Assembly: GCA_039800965.1 (NCBI GenBank) | Contig: JBDLPS010000012.1 | Span: forward strand, 1 to 21,409 | DNA: 21,409 nt | Source of the DNA: ZC4RG30 sp039800965 | GTDB taxonomy: Bacteria; Pseudomonadota; Gammaproteobacteria; Steroidobacterales; Steroidobacteraceae | Direction: 5' to 3' | In this document: piece by piece, positions 7,645-15,334 of the stretch | How positions within the stretch are numbered: position 1 is the first letter of the stretch | Layout of the letters: the number at the start of each line of letters is the position of its first letter | Made by a program: the position numbers and the translations under genes | Notes under the pieces: model-generated | What the model saw: the letters and a program-made list of their open reading frames with translations, nothing else | Database searches by the model: none | What the model was told of the DNA's origin: nothing

Positions 7645-8310
7645 TCAGAATATGAAGCCGGCCGGTCGCCGGGCGTGGTCGAGGGCGTCCAGCCCGGTTT
7701 CGAACAGGCTTTCTTCCTGTCGCTCTCCCGCCGCGCCGAGGGTGATCCGTCGGGCCTCCATGGCGTGGCCGGCGCCGACGACCACGAACAGTCGGCCTTC
7801 CGGATTGAGCAGCGATTCGAAGCGCTCGTCGTACTCCGGCAGCGAGCCCGTGACCGCGACGGCATCGAACCGGTCCGGGCCGGCAAGCATCGAGAACACG
7901 TCGGCATGCCGGACATCGACGCCCGGGATGCCGGCCGCGGCCAGGTTGGCCCTGGCCTGCTCCGCGAGCCGCGAGTGGATCTCGAGGGTGGTGACTTTGG
8001 CGCCCTGCAGGGCGAAGCACGCCGAGAGGAAGCCGGAACCCGTGCCGATTTCCAGTACGCGCTCCCCCGGTTGAACGTCGAGGGCCTGCAGCAGGCGGCC
8101 TGCGACGCTGGGTACCAGCATGTGCTGGCCGTCCGCAAGCGGCAGCGGAACGTCGGCGTATGCGGCGTCGCGGTATGCCGGAGGCACGAAGTGCTCGCGG
8201 GGCAGGCGCCGGAAGAGCTCGAGTATGCCGTCGTCCAGAACGTCCCAGGCGCGGACCTGCTGGGTGACCATCTGTTCGCGGGAGGGGGTGTGGGCCGGGT
8301 TCGTCGACAT
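7645..8310 (-). CDS. Protein-L-isoaspartate O-methyltransferase family protein (divergent)
   Basis: A 221-residue SAM-dependent methyltransferase of the PCMT family, which in its standard form methylates isoaspartyl residues to start repair of aged proteins. Visible features: the N-terminal REQMVTQQVRAWDVLD, LPREHFVPPAYRDAAYADV (typical of PCMT: R-x-x-FVP), and the SAM-binding motif I VLEIGTGSGF (about 85-94). The PCMT active-site segment, normally GQTIS-x-P, reads GQHMLVP here (61-67), so the conserved Thr-Ile-Ser is lost. A similar branch is, as I recall, found next to tolC in Xanthomonas-like genomes, so this may be a subfamily with another substrate. The start was set at MSTNPAH because the family homology begins within the next ten residues; the frame stays open upstream through an unrelated region. 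It diverges from the GGDEF/EAL gene. Confidence 0.85.
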   Translation of the reverse strand: MSTNPAHTPSREQMVTQQVRAWDVLDDGILELFRRLPREHFVPPAYRDAAYADVPLPLADGQHMLVPSVAGRLLQALDVQPGERVLEIGTGSGFLSACFALQGAKVTTLEIHSRLAEQARANLAAAGIPGVDVRHADVFSMLAGPDRFDAVAVTGSLPEYDERFESLLNPEGRLFVVVGAGHAMEARRITLGAAGERQEESLFETGLDALDHARRPAGFIF

Positions 8311-8405
8311 GCTTTGGGGCGCTTGGATAGGTACGTGGTCCACAGAATTATGGGGCCTGCGCGTCTTATGTTGAAGAGCCGGCGTGGATGCCGATGCCCC
8401 TCGGC

Positions 8406-8411
8406 TATCCT
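8406..8411 (+). promoter_or_regulatory. -10-like TATCCT six bases before the GGDEF/EAL start
   Basis: TATCCT ends six bases before the ATG at 8418, the spacing expected if transcription starts on the A of the ATG (leaderless mRNA). No clear -35 is seen. An upstream in-frame ATG at 8388, with a GAAGAG nine bases before it, is an alternative start; if that one is used, this hexamer is coding and not a promoter. Confidence 0.35.
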
Positions 8412-8417
8412 CGGCCC

Positions 8418-10724
8418 ATGTATTTGACAGTAGTCCTCGCCGTCCTGACGACGCTCTGTTCCGCGATGCTGGCCACGTGCTGGCTGCGTGGCCGGCGGCG
8501 GCGTGCCGGCGTGGACACGCTGCGGCGGGAGCTCCAGCGGGCGGCCATCGCCGAGCGCCCGTCCGATCATATCGATACCGCCGCACGACATCCCGAGGCG
8601 CTCGCGCTGGCCCGTGCCATCAATGACTTGCTGGCGCGCGCGTCCATCGGCGGGCTGACCGGCGACGACGACCTGCGGCTGTTCCGGATCGCCGGCGACC
8701 ACGTGCGCCAGACGGTGCTCGTCCACACGGACGTCGTCGAGTACGCCAATCCCCACTTCGCTGCCCTTCTGGGCACCGGCCTCGATGCCCTCATCGGGCG
8801 CAGGCTGGCGGACCTCGTCCGTCCCGACGAATCGGACTTCGTGGAGGAGAGTCTGCAGCGGCGTCTGCGCGGCGACTCGGCACCCGAACGGTTCGAGGTC
8901 GATCTTCCGGCCGGACCGGGGCAATCCGTGCGACTCGAGTTGTCCACGACACCCATTGATTACGGATCGCGAGATGCGCTGCTGGTGACGGGCGCAGAGG
9001 TGATCCCCGGTTTCCCGGCCGAGGTGCCGGACGACGACGGAATCAGGCGTTCGCCGATGCGGGACGCACTCGACTCGCTCGCCGTCGCGGTCCTGACTTC
9101 CGGCTCCGATGGCCTGATCGACTACGCCAACCCGGCCGCGTGCCGCTTGTTCGCCGCGGCCGAGGACCTGCTTCTGGGCAGGCGCCTTGTGGAGCTCGTC
9201 GATCTTGTCGACGAGACGGACCGCAGTCCCCTCGAGGATCCCGTGGGCAGGGCGCTGGAGTCCGGAGAGCCGGTCAACCTGGGGCGCCGGGCGCTGGTCC
9301 GGGTGCTGGCGACCTCCACCGAGCATTCCATGGAAGTGTCGGCAGCGCCGATCCGCCGCGGGGAAAGCAGCCCGGTCGACGGTTGCGTGCTGTTGCTGAA
9401 CGATGTCACCGAAGTCCGCGGCATCGCGCGCCAGATGTCCTACCAGGCGACCCACGACGCACTGACGGGGCTCGTCAACCGTCAGGAGTTCCTGCTGCGT
9501 CTGCAGGACGCGCTCGACGCGGCCAACCGAGGCGATTCCACCTGCGTGCTCTGCTACATCGACCTCGACCGCTTCAAGACCGTGAACGATGGCAGTGGCC
9601 ATATCGCCGGCGACACCATGTTGCGTGAAGTCGCCAAGATCATGCGCAAATCCGTGCGGGATTCCGACACCGTCGCGCGCCTCGGCGGTGACGAGTTCGC
9701 CTTGCTGCTTTCTGGTTGTCCACTTGAGAAGGCCGGGCAGATCGCCGCGGAGCTCGCCCGCCGAGTCGGGGAGTTCCGCTTCATCTGGAAGGAGCGCAGC
9801 TATTCCGTCGGCGCGAGTTGCGGCCTCGTCGAAATCGGCGCGGCCATTGGCGACCTCGAGGAGACGATGGCCGCCGCCGATTCAGCTTGCTACGTGGCCA
9901 AGCGCAAGGGCACCGGACAGGTGGCCGTCTATTCGGCGACGGAAGAGGCCGAGGTGCGCCGTAACAGCGAGGTGCAATGGCTGCAGATGCTGCAGACAGC
10001 CATCCGCGACGACCAGTTCCGGCTCTATGCGCAACCGATCGTCGCCGCCGGCGAGGGGGCCCGTGGTGGTCCTGCGATGGAGCTGCTGATCCGTCTCGTG
10101 GATTCCGCGGGCGGCGACATGCTCCTGCCTTCGGAATTCCTGCGTGCCGCGGAGCGGTACCGCTTGATGAATCTCATCGACCGCTGGGTGGTCCAGGCAG
10201 CGCTCACCGCGGTAAGCCATGGCGGGATCCGCCTGCCGGAAGGCCGAAGCCTTGCGATCAACATCGCCGGTCAGACGCTCGGCGACGAACAGTTCCTGGA
10301 TTTCGTCGTCGAATGCTTCGACACGACGGGCGTGGATCCGTCGCGCATCTGCTTCGAGCTCGCCGAGTCCTCCGTGGTGGAGAAGCTGGAGCCGTCGCGG
10401 CGCTTCGTCGACGTGCTGCATGGCATGGGCTGCAAGTTCGCGCTCGACGACTTCGGCAGCAATTTCGGCACTTTCCAGAACCTCAAGAGCCTGCGCGTCG
10501 ATTACCTGAAGATCGACGGCTCCTTCATCCGCAACATCGCGCGTGACGTGGTCAGCCAGGCGATGGTCGGGGCGATGATCAAGCTTGCCCGATCGCTGGA
10601 TTTCGAAGTGATCGCGGAGCACGTCGAGGACCAGGGCGCCATCGACGCCGTGCGCACGATGGGCGTGGATTACCTGCAGGGTTTCGCCATAGGCAGGCCC
10701 AGGCCCTTGCGGCTGGCCGCATGA
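8418..10724 (+). CDS. Membrane-anchored PAS-PAS-GGDEF-EAL protein (diguanylate cyclase / c-di-GMP phosphodiesterase)
   Basis: A 768-residue sensor that may both make and break c-di-GMP. Order: one N-terminal membrane helix (about 1-22), a linker helix, PAS domain (about 83-185), second PAS (about 215-330), GGDEF (about 340-505) and EAL (about 525-765). The cyclase motif is intact (RLGGDEF, GGDEF at 423-427) and an RxxD inhibitory site (RDSD, 414-417) sits exactly five residues before it. In the EAL domain the signature is ELL (Glu555) rather than EAL; other catalytic elements are present: NIAGQTL, FELAESS, DDFG, YLKIDGSFI, the AEHVED Glu and LQGF. Both activities are therefore plausible. An alternative start at 8388 adds ten residues before the helix. 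It is a single-gene unit, divergent from pcm and convergent with hppA, and its stop codon abuts the shared terminator. Confidence 0.93.
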   Translation: MYLTVVLAVLTTLCSAMLATCWLRGRRRRAGVDTLRRELQRAAIAERPSDHIDTAARHPEALALARAINDLLARASIGGLTGDDDLRLFRIAGDHVRQTVLVHTDVVEYANPHFAALLGTGLDALIGRRLADLVRPDESDFVEESLQRRLRGDSAPERFEVDLPAGPGQSVRLELSTTPIDYGSRDALLVTGAEVIPGFPAEVPDDDGIRRSPMRDALDSLAVAVLTSGSDGLIDYANPAACRLFAAAEDLLLGRRLVELVDLVDETDRSPLEDPVGRALESGEPVNLGRRALVRVLATSTEHSMEVSAAPIRRGESSPVDGCVLLLNDVTEVRGIARQMSYQATHDALTGLVNRQEFLLRLQDALDAANRGDSTCVLCYIDLDRFKTVNDGSGHIAGDTMLREVAKIMRKSVRDSDTVARLGGDEFALLLSGCPLEKAGQIAAELARRVGEFRFIWKERSYSVGASCGLVEIGAAIGDLEETMAAADSACYVAKRKGTGQVAVYSATEEAEVRRNSEVQWLQMLQTAIRDDQFRLYAQPIVAAGEGARGGPAMELLIRLVDSAGGDMLLPSEFLRAAERYRLMNLIDRWVVQAALTAVSHGGIRLPEGRSLAINIAGQTLGDEQFLDFVVECFDTTGVDPSRICFELAESSVVEKLEPSRRFVDVLHGMGCKFALDDFGSNFGTFQNLKSLRVDYLKIDGSFIRNIARDVVSQAMVGAMIKLARSLDFEVIAEHVEDQGAIDAVRTMGVDYLQGFAIGRPRPLRLAA

Positions 10725-10760
10725 AAAAAAGGCCCGGCGTCACCGCCGGGCCTTCCTGTC
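10724..10760 (-). terminator. Strong rho-independent terminator, bidirectional, serving hppA (minus) and the GGDEF/EAL gene (plus)
   Basis: A perfect 9-bp stem (GGCCCGGCG at 10731-10739 and CGCCGGGCC at 10744-10752) with a four-base loop. Read on the minus strand the stem is followed by seven T (10730-10724), a textbook terminator for hppA. Read on the plus strand it is followed by TTCCTGTCTT, a weaker tract serving the GGDEF/EAL gene, whose TGA stop is directly joined to the A-run. Confidence 0.88.
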
Positions 10761-10782
10761 TTCCGCGATCGCGGTCGTTGCC

Positions 10783-12828
<2,046 letters not shown>

Positions 12829-12835
12829 CAAGAGG

Positions 12836-12840
12836 CCTCC
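12836..12840 (-). promoter_or_regulatory. Strong Shine-Dalgarno GGAGG of hppA
   Basis: GGAGG on the minus strand, seven bases before the ATG at 12828. It decides between this ATG and the adjacent TTG codon. It is the best ribosome binding site in the window; most other genes here have weak or no match. Confidence 0.7.
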
Positions 12841-12903
12841 CCATCGAACGGTGTTGTGTAGTCGCGGGAAAGCGCGCGGCGCGCGCCCCCCGTAAGCCGC
12901 CCG

Positions 12904-12909
12904 ACTATA
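12904..12909 (-). promoter_or_regulatory. Possible -10 element TATAGT for hppA
   Basis: TATAGT on the minus strand between the pfp stop and hppA. It would give an untranslated leader of about 65-70 bases that crosses a very GC-rich inverted stretch (12871-12889). No -35 match is seen, so this is a weak call; hppA may instead be read only from the upstream pfp promoter. Confidence 0.25.
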
Positions 12910-12917
12910 GGCACAAA

Positions 12918-12943
12918 GGCGCGTCCGTGGCCATAGACGCGCC
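12918..12943 (-). terminator. Stem-loop after the PPi-phosphofructokinase gene, possible partial terminator or processing site
   Basis: Arms GGCGCGTC (12918-12925) and GACGCGCC (12936-12943) form a perfect 8-bp stem with a ten-base loop. On the minus strand it is followed by TTTGTG, a poor U-run. It starts eight bases after the pfp stop, so it could limit read-through into hppA or protect the pfp 3' end. Confidence 0.45.
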
Positions 12944-12951
12944 GTTCCGGA

Positions 12952-14244
12952 TCAGATCTTGAAGGCGGTCCCCAGCTTCTTCTTCACGGGCTTGCCCTTG
13001 ATGCGCACGTAGTCCGGCAGGCCGTCCACGAAAGGAGGGTAGTCCTCGCCCGCGATGAGCGGCTCGAGGTAGCGCCGGCATGCGGCGGTGATGCCGAATC
13101 CATCCGCCGTGATGTAGTGGCGCGGGACCGTCTTCTCCACGTTGGCGACGTCCGCCAGGGGGACCGGTTCGATCCGCCACTTGTAGGGCCTGGAGGAGAT
13201 GCGCTTGATCGCCGGCATCACGGAGTGGTGGCCGTCGATGGCGAGTTCCACGGCGGCCTTGCCCACGGCATAGGCCTGCTCGACATCCACCTTCGAGGCG
13301 ATGTGCCGCGCCGCTCTTTGCAGATAGTCCGCGACGGCCCAGTGGAACTTGTAGCCGAGCTCTTCCCGGATCATGTTCGCGACCACCGGCCCGACGCCGC
13401 CCAGCTGGCTGTGGCCGAAGGCATCCTTCGTGCCGGCCTCCGCAAGGAAGCGGCCGTCCGGGTACCGGGCGCCTTCCGAAACGACGACCACGCAGTAGCC
13501 CTGGCTCTCCACGCTCTGTTTCACGCGTGACATGAAGGCCGGGCGGTCGAAGGCAATCTCGGGGAAGAGGATCACCTGCGGCGCGTCGCCCTTGTCCCGT
13601 GCGGCAAGTCCGCCTGCCGCGGCGATCCAGCCGGCGTGGCGACCCATGACCTCGAGAACGAAGACTTTCGTCGATGTACGGGCCATCGAGGCGACGTCCA
13701 GCGCCGCTTCGCGCGTCGAGACGGCGATGTACTTGGCCACCGAGCCGAAGCCCGGGCAGCAATCGGTCAGCGGCAGGTCGTTGTCCACGGTCTTCGGGAT
13801 GCCGATGCAGGTGACCGGGTAGCCCATTGCGTCGCCGATCTGCGACACCTTCCAGGCCGTGTCCATGGAGTCGTTGCCGCCGTTGTAGAAGAAGTATCCG
13901 ATGTCGTGTGCCTTGAAGACCTCGATCAGCCGTTCGTATTCGGCGCGGTTCTGGTCGAGCCCCTTGAGCTTGAACCGAGCCGAGCCGAAGGCACCGGACG
14001 GCGTGTGTCGCAGCGCGCGGATGGTCGCCGCGGCTTCGGCGCTCGTGTCGATGAGGTCCTCGGTCAGTGCGCCGACGATGCCGTGGCGTCCGGCGTAGAC
14101 CTTGCCGATCTTCCTCGGATGCCTGCGTGCCGTTTCGATGACGCCCGCGGCGGATGCGTTGATCACTGCCGTCACGCCGCCGGATTGAGCGTAGAAGGCG
14201 TTGCGCGGCCTCTTCGCCGCCTTGCTGCGTACCGTTTTTCCCAT
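12952..14244 (-). CDS. pfp: Pyrophosphate-dependent 6-phosphofructokinase
   Basis: This 430-residue PFK-family enzyme most likely uses PPi, not ATP, to phosphorylate fructose 6-phosphate reversibly. ATP enzymes have GGDGS and PGTIDND; here the segments are GGNDS (122-126, with Asp125 at the position where ATP enzymes have Gly) and PKTVDND (150-156, with Lys151 replacing the ATP-type Gly). Both changes mark PPi use. The catalytic Thr152, Asp154 and Asp156 are kept, as is a MGRHAGWIAA segment for the sugar phosphate. The N-terminal AQSGGVTAVINAS is the phosphate-binding glycine loop. Length fits the longer PPi class. GGGAG lies five bases before the ATG. It is upstream of hppA on the same strand, the pfp-hppA pairing reported in Methylococcus, where the enzyme also acts on sedoheptulose 7-phosphate. 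It diverges from adk. Confidence 0.93.
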   Translation of the reverse strand: MGKTVRSKAAKRPRNAFYAQSGGVTAVINASAAGVIETARRHPRKIGKVYAGRHGIVGALTEDLIDTSAEAAATIRALRHTPSGAFGSARFKLKGLDQNRAEYERLIEVFKAHDIGYFFYNGGNDSMDTAWKVSQIGDAMGYPVTCIGIPKTVDNDLPLTDCCPGFGSVAKYIAVSTREAALDVASMARTSTKVFVLEVMGRHAGWIAAAGGLAARDKGDAPQVILFPEIAFDRPAFMSRVKQSVESQGYCVVVVSEGARYPDGRFLAEAGTKDAFGHSQLGGVGPVVANMIREELGYKFHWAVADYLQRAARHIASKVDVEQAYAVGKAAVELAIDGHHSVMPAIKRISSRPYKWRIEPVPLADVANVEKTVPRHYITADGFGITAACRRYLEPLIAGEDYPPFVDGLPDYVRIKGKPVKKKLGTAFKI

Positions 14245-14275
14245 TGCGGCTCCCGATGTCGTCGCTGTGGCTGGT

Positions 14276-14304
14276 TTGACCCGTCAAGGGCCTGACGGTA
14301 CTGT
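14276..14304 (+). promoter_or_regulatory. Sigma70-type promoter of adk
   Basis: TTGACC at 14276-14281, a 17-base spacer, then TACTGT at 14299-14304, in the 111-base gap between the divergent pfp and adk starts. Five of six -35 positions and the T-A-n-n-n-T frame of the -10 match. The leader would be about 45 bases. The -35 lies in TTGAC-CC-GTCAA, so a minus-strand TTGACG also exists and may serve pfp, although no good minus-strand -10 is seen. Confidence 0.6.
14281..14298. promoter_or_regulatory. Inverted repeat filling the adk promoter spacer, candidate operator
   Basis: CCGTCA and TGACGG (6 bp each, perfect) are separated by six bases. The 18-bp element lies almost exactly between the -35 and -10 of the adk promoter, the position where a bound repressor or MerR-type activator would act. 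It could also affect pfp, which is divergent. No regulator gene is nearby. Confidence 0.4.
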
Positions 14305-14355
14305 GCCAGATGCACGCACTACGCGGGCATCCGTTCAGTTACTGGTAGACGACAC

Positions 14356-15261
14356 ATGCGCATTGTTCTCCTTGGTGCCCCGGGCTCCGGCAAAGGCACC
14401 CAGTCACAGCGTCTCGTGGAGCGCTTCGGCATCCCGCAGATCTCGACCGGCGACCTGCTGCGCTCGGCAGTGGCACGCGGCACGGCGCTGGGCCTTGCGG
14501 CCAAGGACGCGATGCAGGCCGGCAAGCTGGTAGACGATTCGATCGTGCTGGGCATGATCCGCGAGCGCCTGGGCGAGGCGGATACCGCCAACGGCTTCAT
14601 CCTCGACGGCTTCCCGCGCAACCTTGCGCAGGCCGCCGCGCTGGACAAGATGCTCAAGCAGGTCGGCAAGCCGTTGCAGGCGGTGGTGTTGATGGACGTC
14701 GACTACCGTGAGCTCACGCGCCGGATCGCTGGCCGCCGCAGTTGCCAGGCCTGCGGCAGCGTCTACAACATTTATTCCCTGCCGCCGGGCGACGGCGAGC
14801 GTTGCCTGAAGTGCGCCGATGCGCCGAAGCTCTTCCAGAGGCCTGACGACAACGAGGCCACCGTCGTGAACCGTTTGAAGGTGTACGAAGAGCAGACCCG
14901 CCCGCTCGTGGGCTATTACCGCAAGCAGCGTTTGCTCCGTTCCATCGATGCGCAGGGCGACGTCGACGCGATCACGCAACTCCTCGTGGATGCGTTGTCC
15001 GCACGGCGACCCCGGAATAAGGCAAAATGGCGTTCGAAGACCAAGGCAACCCGCAAGGGCAAGGCTTCGGTCGTCCGCAAAACCGCCGTCAAGGCGGCCA
15101 AGAAGTCAGCAAAAAAGGTGACAAACAAAGTGGCTAAGGCAAAGAAGACTGCGAAGAAGGCTGCCAAGAAGGCTGTGAAGAAGACGGCTCGCAAGGTGGC
15201 CAAGAAGGCCGCGAAGAAGGCCGTGAAGAAGACGGCCCGCAAGGCCGCCAAGAAGAAGTAA
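14356..15261 (+). CDS. adk: Adenylate kinase with Cys4 zinc LID and histone H1-like C-terminal tail
   Basis: Adk converts ATP + AMP to 2 ADP in the cytoplasm. Residues 1-216 are a complete long-form enzyme: P-loop GAPGSGKGT (7-15), AMP-site STGDLLR, GFILDGFPRN, the LID, and DDNEATVVNRL. The LID carries Cys130, Cys133, Cys150 and Cys153, the zinc-binding pattern of Gram-positive Bacillus enzymes; E. coli has no such cysteines. Residues about 217-301 are an extra Lys/Ala/Arg-rich tail with no acidic residues, like the C-terminal tail of histone H1 or bacterial AlgP/BpH2 proteins. It holds a 16-residue tandem repeat, KKAAKKAVKKTARK at 267-280 and 283-296. The tail is in frame with no stop, so this is a real fusion unless an internal GTG (codon 259) also gives a separate peptide. 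Its own promoter lies upstream; divergent from pfp. DNA, RNA or polyphosphate binding by the tail is inference. Confidence 0.95.
   Translation: MRIVLLGAPGSGKGTQSQRLVERFGIPQISTGDLLRSAVARGTALGLAAKDAMQAGKLVDDSIVLGMIRERLGEADTANGFILDGFPRNLAQAAALDKMLKQVGKPLQAVVLMDVDYRELTRRIAGRRSCQACGSVYNIYSLPPGDGERCLKCADAPKLFQRPDDNEATVVNRLKVYEEQTRPLVGYYRKQRLLRSIDAQGDVDAITQLLVDALSARRPRNKAKWRSKTKATRKGKASVVRKTAVKAAKKSAKKVTNKVAKAKKTAKKAAKKAVKKTARKVAKKAAKKAVKKTARKAAKKK
15154..15249 (+). repeat. Two tandem 48-bp units encoding the Lys/Ala-rich adk tail
   Basis: Units 15154-15201 and 15202-15249 encode KKAAKKAVKKTARK plus VA or AA. They differ at a few mostly synonymous third positions, which suggests an older duplication kept at protein level. 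Such units can change copy number by slippage. Confidence 0.75.
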
Positions 15262-15266
15262 TCCGC

Positions 15267-15286
15267 GCGGCGCATCTGCGCGCCGC
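15267..15286 (+). terminator. Stem-loop just after adk, weak terminator candidate
   Basis: Arms GCGGCGC (15267-15273) and GCGCCGC (15280-15286) form a perfect 7-bp stem with a six-base loop, starting six bases after the adk stop. The following TGATTGCTTT is only moderately T-rich, so efficiency is uncertain. Confidence 0.5.
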
Positions 15287-15300
15287 TGATTGCTTTGGGG

Positions 15301-15334
15301 GCTGCTCGCGGTGCCTCACCGCGCCGCGAGCAGC
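15301..15334. other. Long inverted repeat across the end of rnd
   Basis: Arms of 11 bp (GCTGCTCGCGG at 15301-15311 and CCGCGAGCAGC at 15324-15334) are perfectly complementary. An alternative inner stem GCGGTG/CACCGC (15308-15313 / 15317-15322) competes with it. The rnd stop codon lies in the loop. Neither strand has a T-run after it, so it is not a standard terminator, but it may protect RNA ends or block convergent transcription from adk and rnd. Confidence 0.4.

Noticed and set aside
8321..8375. Minus-strand promoter for pcm (TTCAAC, 17 bases, CATAAT)
   Set aside because: The spacing is ideal but the -35 matches consensus at only three positions and other equally good pairs exist in the gap, so I did not list it.
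7602..9602. A 666-codon open frame on minus across pcm and the GGDEF/EAL gene
   Set aside because: It covers parts of two well-supported genes in other frames and shows no family motif; typical of GC-rich antisense frames.
12905..14287. A 460-codon minus frame overlapping pfp
   Set aside because: Arg/Gly-rich composition without motifs; the pfp frame has complete catalytic signatures.
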